From the NCBI GenBank assembly GCA_003970805.2, contig CP051152.1:2728001-2792000 (forward strand): a stretch of 64,000 nucleotides of DNA. Direction: 5' to 3'. Numbering within the stretch: the first letter of the stretch is position 1; each line of letters opens with the position of its first letter. Below the pieces are notes generated by a model. That model did no database searches. It saw only the letters and a program-made list of their open reading frames with translations, and was not told the origin of the DNA. This DNA comes from Undibacterium piscinae (GTDB taxonomy: Bacteria > Pseudomonadota > Gammaproteobacteria > Burkholderiales > Burkholderiaceae_D). The position numbers and the translations under genes were made by a program. Of this stretch, positions 14,851-23,271 are shown piece by piece.

Positions 14851-15113
14851 TATAACTTTAGTGGTTATAGATTATGACAAGTATTGTTTGTGTGTTTGCC
14901 TTATGTAGTAGCGTTGGAAAACGCCGCGAAGTTTGGTACAAATCACAACCGCCTAAGTCCTGCACTGACCTGCAGGCACGCTACAGCGATGGTCAATCGC
15001 TGGGCACATGATTAGTGCGACCGGGAACGGACCGCACACTCTACTGAGCTTCTTCCCAATTGGACCTTGTGCGACTCACAGAGCAACGTGAGCCACACAA
15101 AGTCAACAAGTTA

Positions 15114-15229
15114 TGCCTGATGACCATAGCAAGTCGGTACCACCCCTTCCCATCCCGAACAGGACCGTGAAACGACTCCGCGCCAATGATAGTGCTGCAA
15201 CCAGTGTGAAAGTAGGTCATCGTCAGGCT
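15114..15229 (+). rRNA. 5S ribosomal RNA, first copy
   Basis: About 116 bases starting TGCCTGATGACC and closing with GGTCATCGTCAGGC, which pair as the terminal stem. The ACCCCTTCCCATCCCGAAC block is the conserved 5S loop. It lies about 260 bases after 23S. Confidence 0.96.
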
Positions 15230-15237
15230 TTTATTAG

Positions 15238-15280
15238 AAAACCCCTCAGCAGAATCCTGCTGAGGGGTTTTTGCTTTTTG
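15238..15280 (+). terminator. Rho-independent terminator after first 5S
   Basis: A 12-base-pair stem (ACCCCTCAGCAG with CTGCTGAGGGGT, loop AATC) is followed by a T-rich run. It should end the main rRNA transcript. Confidence 0.88.
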
Positions 15281-15385
15281 TGAGAACTGTATGTTTTTGT
15301 ACTTGATATACATTCAGGATAATTTTACCCAATTCGAATTTTTGTGACTCGCGGAACAATGCGACTACAAAAACTCAAACAGTCA

Positions 15386-15501
15386 TGCCTGATGACCATA
15401 GCGAGTCGGTACCACCCCTTCCCATCCCGAACAGGACTGTGAAACGACTTTGCGCCGATGATAGTGCTGCAACCAGTGTGAAAGTAGGTCATCGTCAGGC
15501 T
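15386..15501 (+). rRNA. 5S ribosomal RNA, second copy
   Basis: A second full-length 5S gene that differs from the first at a handful of bases (for example GCGAGTC for GCAAGTC, and GACTTTGCGCCG for GACTCCGCGCCA). Sequence upstream of both copies is also related (CCCAATT then GTGCGACTC or GTGACTC), so the duplicated unit is about 270 bases and includes leader and terminator. Because a terminator precedes it, its expression depends on read-through or an unrecognised promoter. Confidence 0.95.
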
Positions 15502-15508
15502 CTAATAG

Positions 15509-15550
15509 AAAAAGCCCCTCGGCAAAAAGTCGAGGGGCTTTTGTTTTTCT
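15509..15550 (+). terminator. Rho-independent terminator after second 5S
   Basis: Stem AAAGCCCCTCG with CGAGGGGCTTT around loop GCAAAAAGT, followed by a T-rich run. Confidence 0.88.
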
Positions 15551-15580
15551 GAGCGGAGTTTTCCGCTTATTGAATCCTAA

Positions 15581-18005
15581 CTATTTTTGTATGGCTGTCT
15601 TGCCCGCTCCGGGGAGATACAGCCGTTCAAACTCCGAAGCCGGCAAGGCTGGCGAATATAAAAAACCTTGTAATTCATCACATTGCAGCGATTGCAAAAA
15701 GCTGCGTTGTTCGGCATTTTCCACACCTTCGGCGATGACGCTCAATTTAAGCGCATGGGCCAGACTGATGATGGCAGTGACTATCGCGATGTCGCTCTCA
15801 TCGTCAGGTAAGTTAATGACGAATGATCTATCAATTTTGAGTTTGTTGATAGGAAAGCGTTTCAGATAGCTGAGACTAGAATAACCGGTTCCAAAGTCAT
15901 CGATAGACATTTTTACACCCAATGCCGCCAATGCTTCTAGTCTCTTCAAGGTTTCCTCTACATCACGTATCAAAATCGACTCGGTTAGCTCTAGTTCAAT
16001 GCGACAAGCCGGTAGATTTGCCTCTTGCAATGCGCGGGCGATATTGCTGACAAAATCAGATTGCTGAAATTGCAGAGCCGATACGTTGACGGCAATGCTA
16101 AGTTCATGACCCTGAGCATGCCATAGCGCCGCTTGTCTGATCGCGTGTTGCATGACCCAATTACCGATAGCCACAATGACACCGGTTTCTTCGGCTATAG
16201 GAATAAATTTTGCCGGACTGACTTCACCTAGATCTTTATCATGCCAGCGTAGCAGAGCCTCGACTCCGAATACTTCGCCATTGCTCAGATTGATCAGCGG
16301 CTGATAATGCAGGCGAAATAGGTTATGTTCGAGTGCCTGACGCATGGCATGATCGATTTTCATGCGCGACAGTAAGCCTATATTCATTTGCCTTTGGTAG
16401 AAACGAAAGCCCGAACGACCCCGCTCTTTGACGTGATACATTGCACTGTCGGCATTTTTGATCAAGTCGTCCATATTCACGCCATCCTCAGGGTAGAGGG
16501 CGACGCCTATGCTACTGGTGACGGTAAAGTTCATTCCATCCAGGGTAAATGGCGCTTTCAGTTCTTCCAGCACCCGGCGGGCACAGATCTCGGCACCGCT
16601 GGCATCGGCTTGATGCAGCAATAAGACAAATTCATCACCGCCAAGACGCGCGGCAGTATCAACCTGACGTATGCATTTTTTTTAACCTTTCCGTAACTTC
16701 GATCAGGACGCGGTCACCGAAGTGATGGCCAAGCGAATCGTTGATTTGCTTAAAATGATCGAGATCGAGAAACAGTAAGGCGAAGTTGCTGTTATTGCTG
16801 CTGGCATAATTGACCGATTGCTTGATCCGTTCGCTGAGCAGGAGACGGTTAGGCAGGCCGGTCAATACATCGGAAAACGCGAGTTCTTCGATTTTTTTGT
16901 TGGCGATATGGCTTTCGGTTCTATCCTTGAAAAAACCGATGTAATGGATAGTTTTTCCATTCTCATCTTGCACTCTGACCAAGGAGATCATGCAAAGATA
17001 GGCATGGCCATTTTTTCGTCTGTTCCACAGTTCAGTTTCGCAGTAACCGGAACTTTCCAGTTGCTCCAGCATCAATTGCACTTGCTCGGCATTATTCGTT
17101 TGCGAAAAAAAATCGCTTGGTGTCTTGCCGATGATTTCCTGTTCGGTATAGCCGGTGAGCCTTTCGAAACTAGGGTTGGTAGTAACGATAATTTGTTTGT
17201 TGTCAGTAATGAAGATCGCATCGGTACTTGATTCAAATACCTTGGCCGCCAATTGCAGGCGTGCTTCATTGGCCAGTCTTTGCGTGATGTCGCGGTACGA
17301 ATAAACCCGCCCTATAGGCCGGCCACGTGCATATTGCGGTAGCGTCAGGCGTTCTAGTATTTTGCCTGAGCGCAGCACCAATACATCGGTGGCTTCCATT
17401 AGTGGCGAGCGTCTGATGATGCCCAGGCGTTCGCTATAGTGACTGGCATCGACCATGCATTTATCCATCCAGGCATAAATTGCCGGATCATCGCGCTGGG
17501 TCAGCAATTCTTCGGGTAAGGCTAAGAGTTCGGCAAACAGATGGTTATAGCTACGGATCGCACCGTCCAGATCGGTAACCAAGATACCGTCGGCAGTTGA
17601 CTCGAGTGTGGCGCGTAATTCCGCAATTAATTTTTCCAGCTCATTTTCGACCTGTCTTTGCTCGCTATGGTCTCGTATCGCCACCACAAACAGCGAGGTG
17701 TCCATATCGATGCGTACCAGACTGACGCGTCGCTCGACTTGTATCGTGCTGCCATTTTCGCGCTGAAGTAGGGTTTCGGAGAAAATATTGTTCGATAGAC
17801 CGGCCGCCACATCTTCCCAGAAAAAAATATCTTCCGGTGCCGCGGCTAGTTCTATGACCGGTTTTCCTATCAGGCTGTCGGCGGCTACTTCAAGCAGGGC
17901 ATGTGCGGAGCGGTTGGCCGCGAGTATCCTTAATTGCAAAGGGTCCACTAACAGGACCGCTTCCAGCATGCCTTCTATTAGGGATTGCCATTGGGCAGCT
18001 TTCAT
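15581..18005 (-). pseudogene. PAS-GGDEF-EAL cyclic-di-GMP protein, frame broken in an A8 run
   Basis: The 5' frame (18005 down to 16659) encodes about 380 residues of PAS-type sensor domains and the first half of a GGDEF domain. It then ends at a premature stop just after ERLKK. The rest, from RQVDTAARLGGDEF on, continues in the next frame to 15581. It holds an I-site (RQVD five residues before GGDEF) and a complete EAL phosphodiesterase domain: EALLRW, ELTES, IDDFGTGYSS, KIDRSF, AEGVE and QGFLYSPAL. The break is in eight Ts on the plus strand (16676-16683); seven would give one protein of about 807 residues. The start ATG overlaps the HD-GYP stop as ATGA, so the two are translationally coupled. 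Confidence 0.9.
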
Positions 18006-19228
18006 AAGGCTGCTCCGGGCGCAGGTAATTCCATGCCGCGTTCAAAAAAGTAACAGAGGCGCTTGCGTGGCGATAGATAATCATAAGCCGCTTTGGGCAG
18101 TTGCAAGGGCTTCAGGCTACGGCGTATGCCAAGCTGAGGTTCGTGTTCCAGATTAATGACAAGCGCGTCATCGCGCGGGATCTCGGAGTTGTGGATTACC
18201 ACGCGTGGCTTGAGAGGGCGCGCTGAATTGACCGCCACTACCAGGGCATAGCGCTCATCAGTCAGTTGAACCACCGATCCCGGAGGATACACTCCCATCA
18301 TGCGGATAAAAGCAGTCATGGTTGGTGCATGAAACTGCGCCTTGTTTTGGGTAAATACCTGAGACAAGGCCTCATGCGGCGTAATCGCCAACGCAGGGTT
18401 GCCGGGATTGCACAGATTGTCATAACGATTAGCCAATGCCACGATACTGCTGAGCGGGGACATCTTCTCACCGTGAATGGCGCTTGGGTAGCCTGTACCG
18501 TCTATATGTTCGTGGTGTTGGGCGATTAGCAACATGGCACTGGGGGATAATTCCATCTTACGCGCCAGATTGACACCGTGTAGCACGTGACCCTGATACA
18601 GCTGCCGTTCGCCCGTACTGTATTGTTCATCTTGCCAGCGCAGCCGGTCGGGTAGTTCGATTTTTCCTATGTCATGCAGCAAGGCACCTATGCCCAATTC
18701 CAGCATTTGAGGCTTACTCAATTGCAAGGATTTACCAAGCAATAGCGATATTACGGTGACATTAATAGAATGCAGGGAAGTTTTTTCTCCGGCTTTTTCG
18801 GACAGCAGGCGGATTGCCGCTTCTTCCTCTCCTAAGACCCCGGCCAGAAATCCTTGAATTAATGCCTGAGTCTGATCTCTGGCAAGCAGTGGTTGCGCAT
18901 GAATAGTTTCTGCGACCTGCTTAAATGTTTGCGCAGCCAAGCCAAACTGGCGTTCACAGGCGAGCAAGCTAGAGTGCTGACCCGCAAGCATTTCGCGGCG
19001 CAGGCGTGCTTCGGCTGCTTTGGGGGATTCGGTACGGGCTACAGGCGTTGACACATTGGCAGTGACGGGCGGTGGCTGACTAAGATCGGGGCTACTTTTA
19101 TCCGGTGAGTAACGCAGACGTTCCAGACCCAGAGAGCGGATGACGGCAATTTGTTCTTGATTTCGGATCTCGAAATTATTCACCGGAAACGGATGATCCA
19201 TCCAGCCCATATCCAGATAAACGAACAT
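18002..19228 (-). CDS. HD-GYP cyclic-di-GMP phosphodiesterase with DUF3391
   Basis: An N-terminal DUF3391 module (FVYLDMGWMDHPFPV) is followed by an HD-GYP domain that should hydrolyse cyclic di-GMP. The metal and signature motifs are intact: LLHDIGKIELPD and QHHEHIDGTGYPSAIHGE. Length from the ATG at 19228 is 408 residues. Upstream of that ATG the same frame still reads family-like residues (RLRIG, usual just before MFVYLD). It has no ATG, GTG or TTG before a stop, so the natural N-terminus may be lost. Its stop overlaps the start of the PAS-GGDEF-EAL gene. Confidence 0.9.
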   Translation of the reverse strand: MFVYLDMGWMDHPFPVNNFEIRNQEQIAVIRSLGLERLRYSPDKSSPDLSQPPPVTANVSTPVARTESPKAAEARLRREMLAGQHSSLLACERQFGLAAQTFKQVAETIHAQPLLARDQTQALIQGFLAGVLGEEEAAIRLLSEKAGEKTSLHSINVTVISLLLGKSLQLSKPQMLELGIGALLHDIGKIELPDRLRWQDEQYSTGERQLYQGHVLHGVNLARKMELSPSAMLLIAQHHEHIDGTGYPSAIHGEKMSPLSSIVALANRYDNLCNPGNPALAITPHEALSQVFTQNKAQFHAPTMTAFIRMMGVYPPGSVVQLTDERYALVVAVNSARPLKPRVVIHNSEIPRDDALVINLEHEPQLGIRRSLKPLQLPKAAYDYLSPRKRLCYFFERGMELPAPGAAL

Positions 19229-19863
19229 GCCAATTCGTAATCGCGGCTGGAATCGCCGGAGTGAACGCGTTCCGGCACTGCTGCGCCGTCACGTTTTCGT
19301 GGCTCTTGTAGCGGCCAGTGAATTGGGTAACCGGCCGGCAAATTCGCATCGCCATTGGCCTTCATCGGCGCCTGGCGCTGCCCGTGGCAAAAAGTAGGGC
19401 GAAAGGAAAAGCGAGGGACTTGGCCGGCAATCGGTACAAATGAAACTCCGCGTGGATGTATTCAGGGTGAAAAGGCAGCGTTGTAAGCTGCCTGCCATCA
19501 GGTGCCTGTATCGGGCAATTTACTCGGCACGCAGGAAATTCCTGAAGCTCGCCGGATCGCTGATGCCAGTTGGCAAGTTTGGTTCCGGCAAACGGCAGAT
19601 TTGTTTTGCCATGGTAAAAATATTGCACAAGTTTCTTTTTAGCCACCCTGCCAGCACGCAACAGGAATGCGCCTGCTGGCGGCATCTGCCTGCAAACCCG
19701 CATGGATGCTGCGTCTTGGGCTTGTTATTTTCGACCGCCCCGGGAGAATTTTTGACGCTCTTAGACGTTGGTCAGGCTGTGGCTGCGGTAATTAGCCCGG
19801 CTGTTCAGCCAGACTTTTCAGAAAGGCTCCCGGAACGATAAAATAAAATATTTCACCAGCGCC
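19229..19863. other. Gap without a recognisable gene
   Basis: About 640 bases between the HD-GYP gene and the next promoter. Frames on both strands (for example plus 19440-19841 and minus 19362-19703) give proteins with no domain, poor composition and no ribosome-binding site. It contains one copy of a dispersed repeat (19667-19725). It may be remnant coding sequence. Confidence 0.5.
19667..19725 (+). repeat. Dispersed 59-base intergenic repeat, copy A
   Basis: It shares four blocks with 24355-24413 at identical spacing: ATGCGCCTG, then 16 variable bases, GCAAACCCGCATGG, five variable bases, GCG, four variable bases and GGGC. A third copy of the core lies inverted at 23239-23261. The conserved spacing suggests a mobile or structured intergenic repeat of the REP type. 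Confidence 0.6.
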
Positions 19864-19888
19864 GGAATAAAGCGTGCTCTCTTGCGTT
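19864..19888 (+). promoter_or_regulatory. Candidate ECF sigma promoter
   Basis: GGAATA (19864-19869), 15 bases, then CGTT (19885-19888) fits the GGAA...CGTT pattern of many ECF sigma factors. It lies about 90 bases before a gene that is followed by an ECF sigma/anti-sigma pair, so autoregulation is likely. Inferred from pattern only. Confidence 0.4.
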
Positions 19889-19979
19889 TACCTCCATGTA
19901 AGCAGTGCTTTCGTATGGTGTTTAGAACTTTCGCTTACCGCAATTTTTTCTTTCCCGCATTTATTTCAGGAGCTATTTG

Positions 19980-20354
19980 ATGAAAACTGCAAAAATTTTA
20001 ATCGCCATATTGGCTGGTATCGCATTTTCTGGCAGCGCTCTGGCGCAGACGGCATTGCCGAAAACCGTGGATGGCGTGCTGGTCAGCGAGAGTGGCATGA
20101 CGTTGTATACGTTTGATAAAGATATGGCTGGCAGCGGTAAGAGTAACTGTAACGGCCCTTGTCTGGCACTATGGCCTGCGGTGCCGGCACCGGCGACTAT
20201 GCCCGCCGGCAAGTATTCTGTCGTCACGCGTGATGATGGCAGCAAGCAGCTCGCCTATGACGGCAAGCCTTTGTATTTTTATGCGGCCGACAAACATGCC
20301 GGTGAGCGTACTGGCGATAATTTCAAAGGCGTCTGGCACGTGGTGAAAGAGTAA
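19980..20354 (+). CDS. Secreted COG4315-type repeat protein
   Basis: A 124-residue exported protein. The signal peptide ends at SALA (about residue 22). The mature part has two family repeats, SESGMTLYTFDKD and YDGKPLYFYAADKH, with the Tyr-x-aromatic-xx-Asp pattern. CNGPC lies between them and the protein ends FKGVWHVVKE. I use the ATG at 19980, ten bases after CAGGAG, rather than the TTG three bases earlier. The biochemical role is unknown. Proteins of this family often accompany ECF sigma factors, as here, where the sigma gene starts 63 bases downstream. Confidence 0.88.
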   Translation: MKTAKILIAILAGIAFSGSALAQTALPKTVDGVLVSESGMTLYTFDKDMAGSGKSNCNGPCLALWPAVPAPATMPAGKYSVVTRDDGSKQLAYDGKPLYFYAADKHAGERTGDNFKGVWHVVKE

Positions 20355-20417
20355 ATGCGGGTAATTTTCGGCAAGCGGGCTACACTGACAGTTAGCTGAT
20401 TGAGTCAGGAGTCCGTC

Positions 20418-20924
20418 ATGCAAGATCACCATGCACAATTGCTGGCCTGTATTCCCCGCCTGCGACGTTATGCGCGCGCGCTGGTGGGCGACCGGGAGGG
20501 TGCTGACGACCTGGTACAAGACACCATGGAACGCGGCTGGCATAAGCTCGCCACATGGCGGCAGGGCAGTGACATGCGCGCCTGGTTGTTTAGCATCATG
20601 CATAACCTGCGCCTCGATCAGTTGCGCAAACCCGTGTTGCCTACCGAATTGCTGGATGAGGAGACGCCGATGCCTATGGTTGCTGCCAGCCAGAGCCACG
20701 GCCTGGAGTTACGCGATTTGCAGTCGGCGCTGGCGCTGCTGCCGCTTGAGCAGCGCGAGATCTTGCTGCTGGTAGCGTTGGAAGAAATGGGTTACGAAGA
20801 AGTGGCACAGACGCTGGGAATACCGCTCGGTACGGTGATGTCGCGGCTGTCGCGTGGCCGTGAGAAACTGCGTGCCCTGATGGAAGGCCGCAACGTGGTG
20901 TCGCCGCTTAAAGTGGTTAAATAG
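20418..20924 (+). CDS. ECF-family RNA polymerase sigma factor
   Basis: A 168-residue sigma-70-related factor of the extracytoplasmic function group. Region 2 runs from YARALVGDREGADDLVQDTM to MRAWLFSIMHN. Region 4 includes LPLEQREILLLVALEEMGYEE and ends with the helix-turn-helix PLGTVMSRLSRGREKLR. The ATG at 20418 has a GGAG ribosome-binding site seven bases upstream, so I reject the earlier in-frame TTG at 20400. It is followed 15 bases later by its anti-sigma gene. It probably reads the candidate promoter at 19864. Confidence 0.95.
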   Translation: MQDHHAQLLACIPRLRRYARALVGDREGADDLVQDTMERGWHKLATWRQGSDMRAWLFSIMHNLRLDQLRKPVLPTELLDEETPMPMVAASQSHGLELRDLQSALALLPLEQREILLLVALEEMGYEEVAQTLGIPLGTVMSRLSRGREKLRALMEGRNVVSPLKVVK

Positions 20925-20939
20925 GATGAAGGTAGATCA

Positions 20940-21869
20940 ATGAAACTCTTGCCGGTGACTGAAGCGGATTTGCATGCCTATGTTGATGGCGTGCTGCCAG
21001 CGACGCGGGATGCCGAGATCGCCGCTTATCTGCAAGCGCGACCCGAAGAATTGCAAAGGCTGCAGGCGTATCGCGCCCAGAATGCCTCGCTGCGCGCCTT
21101 GTTTAATCCGGTGCTCGATGAAGCGCTGCCAAGTGCATTGTTGCGTAGCATGGATGAGCAGAAAACCCGGGCGGCACCGGCAGTTGCGCCGTCAGCGCTG
21201 GCCGCGTCGTGGGGCTGGCAGCGCCTGGCCGCCGGCTTGGCGATCGCCTTTGTCAGCGGTGGTGCCGGCTGGATGCTGCACGGCCAAAATGATAGCGGCA
21301 TGCAAGTGGCGCACAATTCACGGCCGGCTTTGCCCGCCGTACACAAGGTATCGGGCCTAGCGCATCAGGCGGCGATCGCCCATGTCGTGTACAGCCCCGA
21401 TGTCCGGCGTCCGGTAGAGATCGGCGCGGATCAGGAAGATCAACTGGTGGCATGGCTGTCCAAGCGTATCGGCAACCAGATCCGCCCGCCCAAGCTGGGC
21501 AAGTTGGGTTACGAGCTGATCGGCGGACGCTTATTGCCGGGCGAAAGCGGCCCGGTGGCGCAGTTCATGTATCACGACACCACCGGCCAGCGCCTGACCC
21601 TGTATGTCTCTACCGAACAGGTGCATAACAAGGACACCGGCTTTAAGTTCAGTCAGGAAGGCCCGGTCAACGTGTTTTACTGGATAGACGGCAAGTTCGG
21701 CTATGCCCTATCGGCCGGTATCAATAAAGGCGAGCTGGCCAGGATTGCCACCGCGGTCTACGAGCAACTGGCTCCTCGCCCTCGGAGCAATGAAAATACC
21801 AATGGTTTGACCTACAAAAAACTGACACTTTCCACCCCAAGCTATGCTACCAAACTCCCTCCGCGCTGA
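20940..21869 (+). CDS. Transmembrane anti-sigma factor with transposase-derived tail
   Basis: A 309-residue membrane protein expected to hold the upstream sigma factor inactive. The N-terminus (VTEADLHAYVDGVLPATRDAE) is typical of this anti-sigma group. One membrane segment lies near residues 99-117 (LAAGLAIAFVSGGAGW), followed by a periplasmic domain with FYWIDGKFGYALSAG. After YEQLAP (about residue 279) the last 30 or so residues (RPRSNENTNGL, then LTLSTPS) match a stretch of the IS30-type transposase at 23373. The DNA is near-identical in blocks and the gaps are multiples of three. The original stop therefore appears to have been replaced. Confidence 0.88.
   Translation: MKLLPVTEADLHAYVDGVLPATRDAEIAAYLQARPEELQRLQAYRAQNASLRALFNPVLDEALPSALLRSMDEQKTRAAPAVAPSALAASWGWQRLAAGLAIAFVSGGAGWMLHGQNDSGMQVAHNSRPALPAVHKVSGLAHQAAIAHVVYSPDVRRPVEIGADQEDQLVAWLSKRIGNQIRPPKLGKLGYELIGGRLLPGESGPVAQFMYHDTTGQRLTLYVSTEQVHNKDTGFKFSQEGPVNVFYWIDGKFGYALSAGINKGELARIATAVYEQLAPRPRSNENTNGLTYKKLTLSTPSYATKLPPR
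21777..21834 (+). mobile_element. Decayed IS30-type transposase fragment
   Basis: Three blocks match the intact transposase gene. Bases 21777-21785 match 24114-24122; a 24-base identical block at 21787-21810 matches 24133-24156; and GACACTTTCCA at 21824-21834 matches 24191-24201. The missing pieces are 9 and 21 bases, both whole codons, and the reading frame is the transposase frame. The fragment now encodes the anti-sigma C-terminus. Confidence 0.75.
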
Positions 21870-21979
21870 CCGCGCCCAGTACTCGTTCTGCGCATCCCAG
21901 TGCGTGCTGTGCGAAAAGTGCTCGCAAAGTTCGCATACACCTACACTGACCCCAAGCTAGCTACCAAAACCGCGCCCAG
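21835..21979 (+). repeat. Imperfect direct repeat after the anti-sigma gene
   Basis: Bases 21835-21879 and 21950-21979 share CCCCAAGCT, GCTACCAAA and CCGCGCCCAG in the same order; the first copy has about 15 extra bases. The first copy encodes the end of the anti-sigma protein. It suggests local duplication near the transposase remnant. Confidence 0.5.
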
Positions 21980-22003
21980 AGTTTGCGACTTAGTGGCTGT
22001 CCC

Positions 22004-23206
22004 ATGCATAGTCAAACCGAGTTTGACTGGCGCAGCATAGGCGCTTTGAATACCGTCTCGACCCTGGCGCAAGTGGGGCAATTTGGCATCGCCTTTGTGG
22101 TGCTGCCGGTATGGTTGGTTGAGCAGGGTTTAAATGCCTCGCAACTGGGCATGTTCGCCGCTTCCTTGTGGCTGGGGCAGTTGCCCGGTTTGGGCTTTGC
22201 GCCTTGGTTGTGCAAGCGTTTTGGCGATAAACAAGTGATACTCGCTGGCTTGTTTTCTACCCTGCTGGCGCTGAGCTGCGCGGCCTTGGTGGGCTGGCCG
22301 TTTTGGCTGATCGCGGGGGCGCTGGCTGGCTTCGGTCTTGGCTTGCGCTGGATCGCCTTAGAGCCCTGGTTGTATCTGATTGCGCCAGCTCACGCGCGCG
22401 GGCGTCTGGTCGGCTTTCATGAAACTCTGATCGCCTTGGCGCCTATCGTCGCGCCGCTGCTGGCCGCTTATTTTGGGATACATGGTAAGGCGATTTTTTG
22501 GATAGGTGCAGGCTTTACCCTGGCCGCCATCGTGCCGCTGTGCCTGGCCAGAAGCGCCACCATTCAGACGCACCAGCCAGGGACAGGAGTTAGCGGGACG
22601 AGCACAGGTGGGGCCAGAATGAAGGCCGCGATCGCGCAGATTTTCCGGCAGCCGCGCGACCACATCTTCAAGCAAGGCATCGTGATTGCGCTCTTGGGCG
22701 GCATGAGCGAGGCCGCGCTATCGGGCCTGTTTGCGATCTTTGCGCAAGAGCGCGGTTATGCGGTATTGCAGATCACCGATTTGCTGGCGCTGTTTGGGGT
22801 GGGCGGTTTGCTGCTGCAATACCCAGTGGGCTGGCTGACCGATCACACCAGCCTGGGTACGGCAGCCATCAGTTGCGCACTGGGAACCGTGCTGGTGGCG
22901 CTCTGCATGAGCCTGCCGCTGGCCTATCTGCCTATGCAGGTGGCGGTGTTCTTGTTGGGTGGTTTTATCACCGCTTTTCTGACCATGGCATTGATCGCCA
23001 GCACCACCACCGGTTCCGGTGATATGGCGCAAAACGTCAGCCTGCTGTCGATGCTGTACACCCTCAGCGCGGTGGCCGGCCCCTTGATCGCCGGGTTGGT
23101 GATGCAGACTAGCCATGCCGATGCCCTGATGTGGCTGATCGCGCTAGCCGCCTTGAGCATGGCCAGCATACTGGCGCTGTACGGCCGCAATAGCCGGACT
23201 AGATAG
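22004..23206 (+). CDS. Major facilitator superfamily transporter
   Basis: About 400 residues with roughly twelve hydrophobic segments, in the MFS fold: a loop-2-like motif near GFAPWLCKRFGDKQ, LGLRWIALEPWLY and a central cytoplasmic loop near residues 185-220. It resembles the YcaD/UMF-type MFS sub-group, but the substrate cannot be read from sequence. I prefer the ATG at 22004 (MHSQTEFDWRS), though the ribosome-binding site is weak and a TTG at 21983 is possible. It is convergent with the acyltransferase gene, with the IS30 element between them. Confidence 0.85.
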   Translation: MHSQTEFDWRSIGALNTVSTLAQVGQFGIAFVVLPVWLVEQGLNASQLGMFAASLWLGQLPGLGFAPWLCKRFGDKQVILAGLFSTLLALSCAALVGWPFWLIAGALAGFGLGLRWIALEPWLYLIAPAHARGRLVGFHETLIALAPIVAPLLAAYFGIHGKAIFWIGAGFTLAAIVPLCLARSATIQTHQPGTGVSGTSTGGARMKAAIAQIFRQPRDHIFKQGIVIALLGGMSEAALSGLFAIFAQERGYAVLQITDLLALFGVGGLLLQYPVGWLTDHTSLGTAAISCALGTVLVALCMSLPLAYLPMQVAVFLLGGFITAFLTMALIASTTTGSGDMAQNVSLLSMLYTLSAVAGPLIAGLVMQTSHADALMWLIALAALSMASILALYGRNSRTR

Positions 23207-23238
23207 CCAGCCTAAATTTTTGCATCATCTAGCCGCTC

Positions 23239-23261
23239 GCGCATAGTCCATGCGGGTTTGC
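23239..23261 (+). repeat. Left arm of the palindrome flanking the IS30 element
   Basis: This 23-base arm is the inverse of 24380-24402 with two mismatches. It carries the core of the dispersed 59-base repeat in inverted orientation. The two arms surround the insertion sequence, so the element sits in the loop of a pre-existing palindrome. Confidence 0.65.
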
Positions 23262-23271
23262 GGGCTGGCAT

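Noticed and set aside
19440..19841. A 133-codon plus-strand frame
   Set aside because: No ribosome-binding site, no domain, unusual composition and overlap with the dispersed repeat.
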